A DNA stretch of 59,536 nucleotides, taken from the NCBI GenBank assembly GCA_000969725.1, contig JXSR01S002225.1, one strand, 5' to 3'. Origin of the DNA: Ophiothrix spiculata. Lineage: Eukaryota; Echinodermata; Ophiuroidea; Amphilepidida; Ophiotrichidae. Within the stretch, counting starts at the first letter, position 1, and every line of letters starts with the position of its first letter. Made by a program: the position numbers and the translations under genes. Shown here piece after piece: positions 23,101 to 38,100 of this stretch. Below the pieces are notes generated by a model that saw only the letters and a program-made list of their open reading frames with translations, did not search any database and was not told where the DNA came from.

Positions 23101-26100
23101 CACCGGACACTTGATCTATAGAGATGCCAGAATAATTATAACATTTATCAAATATTCACAAGTACCAGGAATGTCTCAACTCATATTTCCCCACCAGTAA
23201 TTAAAACTTGTTAGAGTATACTAACACTCCCACACCACTAAACCAATCAGCACAAATACCAGACTATTTTCAGTCTCTTAACATTTATCAAATATTCAGA
23301 GAATAAAAAAATACCAGGAATTACTCCCATCCGCTTCACCTTCAGGTAATCATACTGCCAAAACAAGGGTCACCGCCCACTGGAGATGTCTACATTCTAT
23401 GAATCCACCTGTTACTTAAAATATCTTCCCACAAACCCACATGATTGTATCAAAAGTCTTGTCCTTTCCTCCCACACAGCTTGTCACACTTCGGCTATAT
23501 TCAGCTCGTGTTACATAACAACATACTTTTCCATTATAAGGCAAGTTATTATTAAGCAAAAAAGGTGTATCATTTCAAAGATTCAAATTAAACTGCTTGT
23601 TTTTTTATACTTCTAATCATCTCGATTACCCTTTATTAAATAAATAATATATTCTTATAAATTTTTGAATAATGTTGTAATTGATACTAGATCTGCTGAA
23701 TAACAAGAGATGAAAATGCTATTTTATAGAGCTGTATAAAGTTTGTTTTCTCAGAAAAATTATGAAAAATTAAAAAAAATATTCTAAAATTATTGAATAA
23801 CAATGTAGATAAGTCTCTTTTAGAGCTGTTTTTTTTTTAAATAAAGTTTGACTTCTCAGAAAATTCTGAGAATCTCATATAAAGTTACCAAGCAGGTAGT
23901 ATGGAGTACAAGACAATGTCAACCCAAAGCCAAGCCAAGCTGTGAGATTTCTTCGGCAATTCAGAATGACCAAAAAAAGGTCGAGACTTGGCAAGACAGG
24001 AAGGGTTGAAGGAACACATTATTACACAAGAAGTCGAAGTCATAACATGATCGCCTTTGTTTATTGCAGTAAATTTTGAACGCGTACTCAAAAGTTGTGA
24101 GTATAGACGTGGAACGTCACCACCTTTAAAATGCATGCTCATGGAAGAATACGAAAGAATGCTACTGTCTAAACAACCCACAAACAATAGAGATATCAAA
24201 CTTAACAATGTGAACACAATGCCAAGCTGCCAGATTTCCTGGCAATATGAGTTGAGATGAAATGAAGAACTTGGCAAAGGCAGACAGGGCAGATATTGAG
24301 CTAGGAAGCAGAGGATCAGATTATACAGAAAAAGGGTAAAGGGGACGGCCTGATTTCACAGATCAGAGTGCCCATCTCTCTAACGAGGCGTTTGGGCCAG
24401 AATCCACAATTTGTTACATTTGCGGCGAGGGGTTTGCCACACCTCCTTCTCAGCGAGTCTGTTACCTTCCCAGCACTGAAGAATGCCGGTACCCATTTGA
24501 CACCTGGGTGGAGAGGATCACATTAGGGCAAGTATCTTACTCAAGGACACTACACACGCCGCCAATCGAATTCGAACCCACAACTCTCAATGTCCGATGA
24601 TTAACAGTCGAGGACTTAATAATCGGCTAGGCCACGCATGTCCCAAAATACAGAGAATTAAGGCATAAAATATAAATATATAAAATACATAAAATGTTGT
24701 TTTATTTCAGAAGTGCATTTCCAATCAATAATGTCTCAAGTTTGTATGTTTCTTAGCAGCTGTCTAATTTCAAAATATCAAATTGTTATAAATAAAATCC
24801 TTGTATTTCAACAAGGTAAGTTTATGCTGGGGTGACTATAGGGCATACTGCACTTCCAGTTTCAATTATTTACAATGAAGAACCACCATGTTTATCCTGG
24901 TTTTATACTAAGTAATCTTTTATATGTAACATACAAGCTCCACACACTAGTACAGGCATGAGATTACATCTTCCTGAAAAAAGCTGGAAACACTGGAAAA
25001 GCGCATGCAATTGGTAAAAAATGCCTCAAAACGGGCTGAAAACAAATAAAATTGCGGAAATTTTGACATCAGAAAAAGCTGGAACCAGCTGAAAAGCTGG
25101 AAAATCTCATGCCTGCTAGTAGGCTCATTCCAGTGGAAACTTAACCTTTTTTTATTTCAAGCAAAAAATCAGCTTTTTTATTTGACCACATAAGCATGTT
25201 TTTCCTTCATACATTTGTTATTTGGTACGTAAGAAGTATTTTCCAATCAGAAATTGTAAAGTTTGTCTATCCGTGCATGAATGAGCACATGTTTTGTTTC
25301 AAAAATGTCACAAACGTTACAACACAAAACAATGCATTAAAATTATTCCTGGCGATATAATGTTCTGTAATTTTTATGAAATATTTGTAAATATGTTTCC
25401 CATAATCGGTGTAAGGCGCAATAAAAAAATCGTTGACACTTCAGAGAAATTGTACTTTGAAGTCATTCGGAGCAAAAAACCATTTCTGTGCGCGGTCACA
25501 AACGTTACCGAACGTTACATGGACTTTACTCAGGATTTTGGCAATTGATTTAATTTTCAAACATCTACATGTCTTGACCCCACCAGTGAGCACCATTATC
25601 AACAACAAACTCGTTGATATAATGTTTTTGCTAGGTTCTGTGGCCATTTAAAAGTGAAATTTCTCAATTTTTCGGTCACAAACGTTACTTTGGAATGAGC
25701 CAGTAGCTAATTAACACCCCTGTCACTTCAAATAGGGTGCGCATCCAACCCCTCCCTTGCCTGTAACTGATACTTGTACACGGGTAACTACCTGAGTTCA
25801 TCAGGTTCTTAAGGTGACCCTATGCAAGACCAAAAATTGGCAAAAATGGGTGAAATGATACCCTATCTCAGAACATAAAACTAATGGATACCCTATCTGG
25901 GACCATACCTGTTTAATGAATACCCTATCTGAGAATGTACGCCAATGTGACGAAATAATCATTACACGAAATCGTAGGTAAAATGCAACAGTGAACCATT
26001 TAAACACTTTTAAGAAGTGTTTCTAGGTATTTGAACACTTTAATTGGCAATTTAAGGCACCATTGTCATTAATTCAACCTTTCTTTGTTAGTCTAAGTTT

Positions 26101-29100
26101 GATACCCGAGACTTAAAAACCAAATTTGATACCCTATGTGAGATTTGAAAAGCACAAGGTCAATTTTGCTACCCTATATTGCAAGTCTCGAACCTTTTTG
26201 GTACCGCAGGTGGTTACCCGGTCAGAATACCATGTTAACCCCCACCCCCCACACCCGCCGACTCCCACTTGGAGTGGGCGCCAACCAAAGGCTGCGAGAC
26301 TCAAGTGTGTCACATGTTTTAAATTTGGTATGGTACAGGGACCCTGAATTTTAGCCTGGCCCCCAGGGTAGTGGCAAAGGTAAAATGGCACTGGTAAGGT
26401 GTCAGACTGGAAAGGGTTAATATTTTGCAATAATTTAAAACCAACAAATTCTTTGCCATAACTTACTGTTTTAATATCAACCTTTGGCATAAAAAGAATT
26501 CAACTCAAATTAACCAAAATGTTAATTTACTAGACAAGTAGATATGTATGTACATGTATCCAAAATATAAATATCAACATCAACATTGCAGTTTACTAAC
26601 ATAGGTAAGCTCACATTGGACACACTAATACTATCAACTTACATGAGATAACGCCATCTCTACAGCGCCACCGCCTGGTACCAGACACGGTTCCATCATC
26701 ACATTCCGCGCAGCATTCATTGCATCTTGTAAGTTGCGCTCTACTTCGTTTAGAACATCTTTGCTAGCACCTCGTAAAAGGATGGTACATGCTTTAGGGT
26801 TCTTGCACTCTGTTACAAAGGTGAAGTATCTGACAAAAAAGAAAGAAAGTATTTTTATGCAAATTGGTTCAAATATTATACTCAGAAGCAATAAACAATA
26901 ACCACAATAGACTTCATACAATCATTTCTAAATCCTTAGAAATTTGTCACTTTGAAACCATTAACACGCATATTTACAGTGCGTGATTTGTTGATTGTTG
27001 TGTGGCAAAGAGAGGCGTACATGCCCAATTTACAATTAACCCTTGTGATGCCGTGTACCTTTATACCCCAGGACAGTGTATGCTGCCAAATTATCAGGAA
27101 AGCAGTTGACTGTAAAACCAAAAGATATCTAATAAGCACTGTCTTTTTGTGAAGTTGCAAAATTCTTCTCAGAAACAGAGGAGTTCCTTTTTATTCCTAT
27201 GGGTTCAAACCAGAGACCCCTTGCACATAAGTCAAGCACAAGTCTAAACCCGTGGCCACTTATTTACAAACCAGTATTCCTTTTTTATACGAAACTGTAA
27301 AACACTCTAAAATTAACTGATAACAGCATTTAAGTATACCAATATGTTTGGAAGATCAGAGTGACAAACATGGTAATCAGCTTACCATTTTACCCCAACC
27401 TTCCAAATTTTGATTTAGCACACGGAGAACATCTGAGATCTACAGGATATACCAAGAACACAGACTGAAGAGAAAGTGTGCAAGTTTTGAACTTTAAAAA
27501 AAACACCCTTTTTCTTCAAAAATAAAAACCAATTTCATAATTACAAGTTTAGGACTAGCAAAACACCCCCAATGTGTAAAAGAGTGAGGTGTCCTTTTTG
27601 AGACCTGTGTCTTTTTTCAATATCAGGTTGCAGATGACTGTCAATTCTGCAAAAACATCTGATTTTTAATATATGAGCCAATGTCACAACCTGGCAAGCA
27701 AGCATTTGGTGCAACAAACAGGTTGCTGTTCATCAGTTCACTATTGAAGTATCCAATCAAGTGTCTATACTCGACCATTCCGTACACGTTCTGCTACCAT
27801 TTGAAAATCTGACCTTGTAAATGCCCTTACTTAGCGTATAAAAATATGCACATTTCAAAACTGTTGGGGTTGGGACTTCGACCCCAGAAAACTAAAAAGA
27901 TATTCTGATTATTTCAAAAAACTACTTTCCTTAAATTACACATTGAAATATACGGGTGATACCTAGGATGAATACCCTATAAAATCTGAGGTAAACAGGA
28001 AATTTATTGCGCGTCCTGTGCCGCCCTGAGAAATACCTAAGTGTTAATAACGTGCCGGTGTACAAGTGTTTACCGTCATAGCTTCACATTCATGTCCCAG
28101 TGTTCATTTTGGCAATCTCTGATCAACTTTGCAAACACGAACAAAGAATTTAAATTGAGAAATCGGTACTTGTAACCATCATTATGGGAACACATAAATC
28201 ATAACAGGTTGCTCAAACATCATGAGCATTTTATATCAGGTGCAAACCACATCCATGCTTCCAACTGCGTCTGTTGTGACTTGCGCTGAGCTAAATATCT
28301 ATTACGAAGTGTTTCCAAGTCTCGCTCAGACACTTCAAAAACATGAAGGTAGTACAATTGAACTCTCCCTCTATGACAAGCAATCAAAATGGCAACTTTT
28401 CCAATAAGGTAAACATGATGGTCACAGTGGGTGCCAATTCTTATTTTAAAATTTGCGCTGATAACCAGATAAATACCATCACGCTAATAAAACAATTCTC
28501 TAACTCTCATGAATGAAATCAAAAGTCTGCCAAAATCAGCTCTTTAAAGTTCACGAGTCGGGTCAAATGTAACATTGAAAATGAACAAGTCACACTGTCA
28601 TGTATACACGTGACCTACATATATGGAGATCTCTTTGTGTAGAAAGCTGATATGGAGAAGAGTTTTAATTGGACTCAAAAATGACTTGGGCAATTATTTT
28701 AGTAATATGACAATTAGTAAACAATACTATTACTTACCCCCTGTTTGTTCACGCAATACGGAAAGATATCTATGGTTGGGTGCTGTATCACATGAGGCCT
28801 TCGATACAGCACCCAACCATTATAGATATCTTCCATATTGAGAAGAACAAACAAGGGGGTAACGAATTTATCACTTGGGTGTAGGCATGGATTTAATTAT
28901 TAAAATGTAATTATGCAGAATTAGATTTATAATTTACCTAAATTATCTCCATAAATGGTAAAAGTCAACCAAGCAATACGGATTTGCAAAACAGGTAATA
29001 TATAACCGTATTGCACGGTTTAAGGATAAGTTTGCGTGCGCGACTTTTGCAAGCGCGCAATAAAAACACATCACACGCAGTCATCCCTGCGTGTTAAATT

Positions 29101-32100
29101 TTAAATTACGCGGTCAAGGTTATTTTTAGACTTAAATATGTAATACGACTATATATATTAATTGGCTTTCAACCAATGGGATTCAAGGATTTAAGTCAAC
29201 CAAGTGATAAAAGATGACATCAACTTACTCATCTCCAAACTTCTGTATTTCAAAGAGTCCAGCTCCTGTACCGATATCTTCCTCCTTAAATTCATCTGTT
29301 CGGTTTGCTATTGTGGCACCGCATGCTCTGCAAAAAAGAAAAAAGAAGATTAAACATGGAGAAAATATATAGATTAATTACACGTGGGAAAGATTTTATA
29401 CCTAATTCTATCTAGTTTTGTGAAAAAAGAAAGCTGATTATAAATATTATCTTAGCCTCACTGATTGAAAATAAAAATAGAAAACAGAAATCTTATTCCT
29501 TGCAACCACTACACTTTCCAAATTTGGAAATTTATTTCCTTTTCATTTCCCCATCTTCAAACAGTTGCATATCATATTTAATTCATCACATTGATGCGTT
29601 AACTAATCTTAATTGTTGGAAATCTCTGTCTCATAATAGTAATTTGATTTACCACAGGATATCATTATTCCAATTATATTTCAAGTTTCTTTTTTCCAAG
29701 TTTACAATCATTAATAATAATAAGGACAACTTTCTAAGACATTCATGATTTCCTGTAAGGTAAATAAACCGAGAACATCACATTTCCAAAAGCATTGTTT
29801 TTACCACTTAGATATCAAAATCAAGGATTTATTATAAAATAAGAAATTTCTTTGTTTTGGTCTTCAAACTTTTGTGTTAGTGTTTTTACTCTTTACCAAA
29901 TCGACCAAAAAACTGTGTATCATAAATGATACAATTTTGTACCAAACACTGGGTCATGCTTTTTAACATGGCCCCCTAAAAAGGTGGATTTGTTACATCT
30001 CTGCAGCACCTATTTGGCAAATTCACTATCCATAGTGAATTTGCTCCAGACAGCAGAAATCATTGGATCTGTAGCAGAGACTGAGATGATGAATGGCAGA
30101 ATAATTTATGCCCTGCCAGTATGACACCAAATATGACATGCTAAGCAATAAATCTGATCTTTTGTTCTCAATCTCAATTACAATTTTGCACTTTTGTAAT
30201 TATAAGTGATGTCAATCATCAAAAAATAAACATCACTTTTGGACAAACCTATTCAACCAAAACATTCCTATCCAAGTTAAGAAGTTCACATCCCATGTGT
30301 ATGCCAACATACTGTCTACAAGTATCATGTGTGCGTCTCAACTCTGTTTATATATTAAGTATCAAAACTCACCCAGTTACTAGATCACGCACATCCCCTG
30401 ACAAGGGTAAGTGCAATACTTGTGTGTGGTGATCATAGTTCAAAACCAGAAAGCATGATCCAGTTGTCTGGGTGATAATTGGATTACACATAACACTTCA
30501 AATACTGAATTCTCACAATTGATAGCCATTGACCAATAAGATTCCTTGTTAAAAAGGGAAATCACATGCAATGACTAAACACGTCTGATAATGGATGAAC
30601 AGATTTCCATTAACATTTTTTAATTTTTACCTTGCAATCCTATTGTTGTCAGATTTTCTTACTCTACGAATTGCAGTGATGTTGGCCTTAACTAGATAGT
30701 GCTGTGCTAAATCTGCAATAAACAAACAAAAGAGACAAGTATATATATGGTTATATAAAGTTGGAGTATCCATCATCAATGGAAATATATAGTTGGAATA
30801 AATGGACAAATAAATTTTCTCTGATTCAGGCACAGATGACCCATCAATCAGGTATAATCTATAAACCTTGAAGTATGCAGCAATGCACAAAAACCAATAT
30901 ATGACCATCAATTGACCATACAGGGAAATAGTTAAGTCCATATATTTTTCGAAAAATAATAAGTACCCAATCTTGCCGAATATTCAAATAAACTTATATT
31001 CAACGTTTATTTATGTGGTAACAACAAAATTAGCATCTTGTCTGGAAGATGAAGGTGACAAACATGATAATTAGCTTATCATTTTACCCCACACTTCCAA
31101 GTTTTGATTTAGCACACGGAGAACATCTGAGATCTACAGGATAAACCAAGAACACAGACTGAAGAGAAAGTGTGCACGATGTTTCCATCTAATCAAGAGA
31201 CATGTAGCAAGAATTGAAGAACAAAAATAATACCAAATCATTACCGATTCATGTACCAAAAATATTAATATGCAGTGATTTGGTCTTAATCAATCCTAAT
31301 CAATCATTTGTCTCTTACACAATACAAAAACACCAGTTCACATTATTGTAGAATACAAGGGATATGCCATGAATCTCGTAACAGAGCATGATTGCTTGCT
31401 GCATTCTTCAAAGTTTATAAGAGTATATGTGACCCGTCATTCCCAAAATTTGATTTTTTGGTCTCATCTGAAAGATTATATTTTAAGCTTTAAGATGACA
31501 CCTTGCTTTTGGTTATAGGATGTTCGATTGCAAAGTTACTTCCAAATTGGTAAAAGGCATCGGGCTGATTCAGAAAACTATAGTTCTGAGAAAATTGAGT
31601 TTAAAGTTTCTGTACTGGTAAAAGGATTTTTATCTCAGTTTTTAAACTTTTGTCTTTTGTTTTGGATTTTGAAACCAGATTAATGTGACAGAATATACTT
31701 CAAAGGTAACGTATCTGATGAAATTAGAAATTTGACCTCGGATATGATTTTTGACCATGCTCAGCTTCAATGGCCCGTATCTTGTAATTTACTATGCCGA
31801 CCTTAAGGTACCTTTCGCAATACAAAAACACCATTTCAAATTATTGTAGAACACAAGGGATATGCCATGAATCTCGTAACAGAGTCTGATTCCTAGCTGC
31901 ATACTTCTAAGTTTATAAGAGTGTATATAAACTCTTGCAGTCCATGCACCTCATACAAATTTTTACAAAAACAAGCTTCTGCAAATACTCTTAAAAGTGT
32001 ACCATTAATCAGACGCTATACTCTGTAAATCTTGAAGTATGCAACAAGTAGCCGATTAACACACAAAAAGCAATATGACCATACAGGGAAGTAAATTAGT

Positions 32101-35100
32101 CCATATTTCACAAATCGTGCAAGGTACCAAATCTTGCTGAATATTCAAATGAATTTATTTACAATGTTTTTCTATGTGTTATCAAAAAAATTAGCCCAAA
32201 ATAATGAAGAATTCATATAAAAATACATTAATATGCAGTGATTCGGCCTTAATCAATCATTACTAGTCTCTTACACAATACAAAACCATCAAGTTCACAA
32301 TGTTGAAGATTACAAGGGACATGCTGTGGATCTTGTAACAGAGTCTGATTTCTTGTTGCATACTTCAAGGTTTATAGAGTTTAAATATCTGATCAACATA
32401 CTACATTCATCATACCGGCGACTTGTCAATCTTATTTTATTGCATATTCAAATTGGTGATTGTTAACATGAAGCATGACATGTCAGAATAAACGCCTAGA
32501 TATACTTTGTCATTTTTACCATTTTGAAAATCCATAGAGCTGAATGCATATTGACCTCCAGTATTATTGATCAGAATAATCCACAAAAGCTACAAATAGA
32601 ATGATAAAAAATCAAGACGGTGATAAAAATTCCAAATGAAAATGTTTCTCTTTGGAAAAAAATCAAAGGAGTCAGAAAATCTTTTCAGCAGAATAAAATC
32701 CATAATACCTGTCAAGGACAGATTTCAATGATTATAATGAAAACACCAAGGTAATTATGGTATTGTTCTCGACCTAATGAGATCGATCTATGCCCCGTTG
32801 AACACCATCATGAAACATTTTCATAAATGGTGAAAAATGTTACACCATCATGAAACATTTTCATAAATGGTGAAAAATGTTACTCCATGACAAAAATTTT
32901 ACACCATGAGAAAAAATCAAAATGAAAATTTTCATTCCAAATGAAAATGTAACATAGTGGTGAAAATGTAACACCATGAGAAAAATTCTGAATGAAAATG
33001 ACTACAAAAATGACAAAGTATATCTAGGCCTTAAGACTAAATAAAAAAAATAATGTGTTGAAGATTTTCATTTTATACAAATTTCTGAAAATGTTTCCGA
33101 ATATTGTGCACTCAAAATCGTGAAATGAAAGCAAATATTTTTCAAGTAGTTTGAGAAAATTATGAACATTTCAAAATCTCCTGTTGAAGGTGATTTTGGT
33201 TCAATCATTCCATGGTTGCTTACCAGAGATGCCCTTTTCTGTGAAGAGAACATCTGGTTTGAAGGCGATGATCTCTGCGCAGATTTTCTGGACGTATTCC
33301 TCCTCCAGCTGCAAGATCTTGGCAAAATCTTCCTCCTTGGTGATCTCCAGATTGGTCTGCAACCCACAAAAATAAACAGCATTTTTGATTTAGGAATGAG
33401 TAATTTACACTAATATTCTCTTATTAATGCAGTTTCCTCTGAAGCGTACAATGATAATTTTATTTCCTTTTTTACAATACCCAGCACACTAGTTGCTGAT
33501 TTCGCAAGCATAGCTACGATTTGATTTCAGAGATGTAAAAACAGTTTAATAATTCAAAATGTATCATAAAGTATATTGATTTTACACTTGGAAAATATTC
33601 AAACCCTTCATAATGTTACGAAGGGTCATAGGTGGTCATAGTTAACGATTACCCAGGACTACTGAAGACTAACTATTGGAGTTTTGATTGAATGTGTCTT
33701 TCTGTAGATCGAAATTTAACTGAAATCGAGGCTATGGTACCAAATGCTCCGTTACCTCATTTTTGCACGGAATGAATTGTATGCAAGATTTTGACGGAAA
33801 CGAACCACTGACTAAATTTCGAGCTGCCAGAAGGCAAATTTGTTTTGATTGCTGTGTGTCTATGGATCCTTCACAGCTGTCTTTTCTTGCTGACAATCTT
33901 TGAATACATATCTCAAATTCATGAGAGTTAGCAAAATCCACAACCTTGAAAAGATTTTAACTCCATATATCAAAAACATGATTAAGTTGGGTTTGTCATA
34001 ATGATGTGTATTTCTGTTCATACGGAGATCATTTTCATAAATTCTGTGAGTTTTTGTGTCAAAAAATACTTCCCTGAGTAAAAGCTCTTCTGGATTTTAA
34101 TCCATAACTCCATACCAGTTTAATTCTAAATTAAATGGCGCATGATTATTTGGATTAATCACACAAAAAGGACACCCATGAAAGGTTGACTGATGCTACA
34201 CTAATCTTGTGTGGAACATGGAGGTGACAAACATGGTAATAAGCTTACCATTTTTACCCCAAACTTCCAAGTTTTGATTTAGCACACGGAGAACATCTGA
34301 GATCTACAGGATATACCAAGAACACAGACTGAAGAGAAAGTGTGCACTATGTTCAATGTTTTCATTAACAGGTGCAATGGAGCAAATTTGTGCCAGGTGA
34401 TTGGCAAAATGTTCCAGATTCACTGGTAAATTGAAGAACAAATTTAAGGGGTGAAACCCTAAATTTACAGACTTTTGTAAAATAAAAACCACTTAAATCT
34501 GCATATCATAAGCAGAATTAATACTCAACGCAGACGCAATTCCGATAATTTTCTCAGCGACACCACAATTGAATTTACGCTTACGAAAATAACGCATCAA
34601 ATGATATGAAAACACAATGAAAGTTAAAGGGACTGACCTAGATTCTTCCCACTTATTTTTTACCTACATATTTTTTTACTTTAATCGATAGAACATATTT
34701 GTAGTAATATTTTTTCCTTTTTTTTATCTCTCGATGTAAGAAAAAAAAAAAGCAACAAATATCCTGAAAACCTCAAAAAAAAGAGATGTGGTAAAATTCG
34801 AATTTTTAACCCTATGCGCGCGGGAAGCTGAGACAGAGTTCCTTTTTTCTTTTGCCTAAATCAAAAACATGATATAAAGTTGGGTTTGTCACAATGATGT
34901 GTATTTCTGTTCATACGGAGATCATTTCATAAATTCTGTGAGTTTTTGTGTCCAAAAATACAGCCAGCCTTGAGTAAAAGTTCTTCTGGATTTAATCAAT
35001 ACCTCCACACCAGTTTAATTCTAAATTAAATGGCGCATGATTATTTGGATTTGATTCACACAAAAAGGACACCCATGAAAGGTTGACTGATGCTACACTA

Positions 35101-38100
35101 ATCTTGTGTGGAAGATGTAGGTGACAAACAAGATAATTAGCTTATCATTTTACCCCATACTTCCAAGTTTTGATTTAGCACACGGAGAACATCTGAGATC
35201 TACAGGATATACCAAGAACACAGACTGAAGAGAAAGTGTGCACTATGTTCAATCTTTTCATTAACAGGTGCAATGGAGCAAATTTGTGCCAGGTGATTGG
35301 CAAAATGTTCCAGATTCACTGGTAAATTGAAGAACAAATTTAAGGGGTGAAACCCTAATTTTACAGACTTTTGTAAAATAAAAACCACTTAAATCTGCAT
35401 ATCATAAGCAGAATTAATACTCAACGCAGACGCAATTCCGATAATTTTCTCAGCGACACCACAATTGAATTTATGCCATGTGGTATGTAAATGCTACACA
35501 CACCCTGCATTTTTGTTTACACCAAGGAATTTTTATAGGGGAATCGGGATATGCCACCATCTTGTGTCGCTCATGGATCAGAGTTATTGTACCTCCAGAT
35601 ATATTCGGAGTTTGGCCCGATATCCAGACAGATCGCGTAAATCTTCACTTGACCCATATACAGTGTGTGCATTTTGTTTCACGCGCAAACCGTGTCTGGT
35701 TTAATGTAGCGTGTATTGCGCCAATTTTCCTGCTAACCCATTGCAAAGACTCTCGAAGTGAGGCACGCGGAACCATAAAATGACGGAGGTACAATAACTT
35801 CCATGAGTGACAATCCAAGATGGCTGCCGTTCCAAAGGACTTACACGGCGATGAAATCAAAATGGAGGCGTGTACTGATTCCCCTTCTTAAAATTCCTTG
35901 GTTTACACTGTCAGAGGAATTATGGAACCAACTATAAACTCACATCGTCGTCTTCGATTTGACAAAACATACCTGACTCTCCCCCTTCTTGTATTCCAAA
36001 GAACAATCTAACAGCATGATGCGTGGGTTTTCAATGCGACGCCTCATACGTTGATGGGTGATATCTTTGTTTAGCATGACACCTGACAACACCCTGGAAT
36101 CTTCTATTGTGCCACCAGGAATCTGAAAATACATCATTTAACAAATAACAACATTTCACTAAATCTGAGATAGACTGAATTATCAACAACTCTATGAGCA
36201 AAAATTGAATAGACACATTCAAACGCCAAATTACTCTCAAAGCCATGTTATAATGTACAAAATAGTCATTGTTGTTGGAGACCATAACTTAGCTGAAGAG
36301 ATTCATGCCAAGTTGCAAAATTCAGGAAAGATTTGACATTCGTAATACTTTGCACAAATCAATCAAATGTCATGTACTTTAAAAATAATTTTGAGTTTGA
36401 AATATGGTGTTCATTCTTTGTTTTAATGCATTATCAAAATAAACATTTCAATAAACCTTTTCAAACAGTGATCGGAAAACTTCGGAAAACATGGTCACGT
36501 GCCACAGCTGCGTGATACTCGGCAGACGACAATGAAAACAAAATGATAGTACCGCAAAAGTGCATAATAAAAACGGCAACGTTCGTCGTTGTTGGAAACA
36601 TTGTGTAGAAGTGTCGAACTTTTTTGTCAAACAATGAGGCACTGAGGTACTGTTTTTTCCCGGAAACGATCGGAATTGTTCTGAAAGCTTTCGGGAAGCT
36701 TCGGAAACGATAGGGGCCGCTTCAAAACTCTACCTGTGGTTGCCTGACGGTTCTGGGCGGTTCAACCTGAATAAACAATAGCCTACCGTACAAAACCAGC
36801 AGACAACTACCGATTGAGTTTTGAAGGTGCCCCTTAGTTCTTTGTTTTGAATGGTAACATGGCCAACTTGTTTATTAGCTGTGCCACAGGATTTCAAAAA
36901 CAACAAAAAGTTGACTTAAACAACTGTAATCTTACATATATTTAACTGTAATCTTGTCTGGAAGATGGAGGTGACAAACATGGTAATAAGCTTACCATTT
37001 TTTTTTTACCCCCAACTTCCAGTTTTTGATTTAGCACACAGAGAACATCTGAGATCTACAGGATATACCAAGAACACAGACTGAAGAGAAAGTGTGCAAG
37101 GATTGTACTCAACAAATCTTTCTATTTTAACTTAATTTGATTTCAACACAATTCCAATTTCTATTTCTGAATGTGAGGTAATGCTGCTATATTTGTAATT
37201 CTTCCCAAATTATCTTGTTATTTATATCAAGTCATAAAATCCATGGTATTTGTCTTTGGATCTTTCGTATCAAGTTGAAGTTTGTGTCCTTCAGAAACAT
37301 TCTTGACATGTATGTCTATACCGTGATAACTACCACTCTAAATTAACATAACAACAGATCCATGCTCTGTAGCAGAGATGATCCGTTGTTACGGAACATA
37401 TAATAACAAACCCATGCTCTGTATCAGAGATACTCCGTTGTTACGGAACGTATAACAACAAATCCATTCTCTGTATCAGAGATGATTCGTTGTTACGGAA
37501 CGTATACCAACAAATCCATGCTCTGTATCAGAGTTGATTCGTTGTTACGGAACGTATAATAACAAATCCATGCTCTGTATCAGACATGATCCGTTGTTAC
37601 GGAACATATAACAACAAATCCATGCTCTGTATCAGAGATGATTCATTGTTATGGAATGTATAACCACAAACCCATGCTCTGTGTCAGAGATGATTCGTTG
37701 TTACGGAACATATAAACAACAAATCCATGCTCAGTAGACCTTTTCAAAATCCATTCGGAAATCTCTGGAACATTGATCACATGGCCATTTTTTCAACCAA
37801 TCACGTACAAGCTCATTAGTATGCACGATTTTGTCAACAAAAAAGTCCGAAAAATCACTCGCATTTCAGTGCAATACAAGTGAAAAATAAATAGAACCAG
37901 ACCCATACAATGTTAGATACACTCATTCTGAACAACTTTTGGCTGGTGGTACCATAAGCTCACCGACATAAAGAGTGAAATTTCCATTTGAAATCGGCTG
38001 ATCTGCGTTGATTAAGCTTAAGATTTGAAGTTGCATCAGGGCGATCAAACTGAAAGTGACTCTGTAGCGCTGACGCTAATTCCAAGTTCGAATTCGTACG

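Larger units (their letters stand above)
33970..35473. repeat. ~610 bp direct duplication (33970-34577 and 34861-35473)
   Basis: Two near-identical blocks run from TCAAAAACATGAT to CACCACAATTGAATTTA. They differ by scattered substitutions and small indels. Each contains one copy of the exon-like repeat. The matching 62-codon minus-strand frames in both are a by-product of the duplication and not genes. Confidence 0.92.

Noticed and set aside
23885..24277. 130-codon minus-strand open frame with a hydrophobic stretch
   Set aside because: It lies in sequence with near-duplicate halves. It has no recognised domain, no supporting splice sites and a conflicting open frame on the other strand.
34304..35388. 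Two nearly identical 62-codon minus-strand frames (34304-34492 and 35200-35388)
   Set aside because: The similarity comes from the 610 bp DNA duplication, and the frames include the exon-like repeat. Two non-independent copies do not show selection on protein.
35478..35860. Overlapping open frames of 70-101 codons on both strands
   Set aside because: They lie inside a 400 bp TIR element, and the diverged copy at 41018-41413 does not preserve the same frames.
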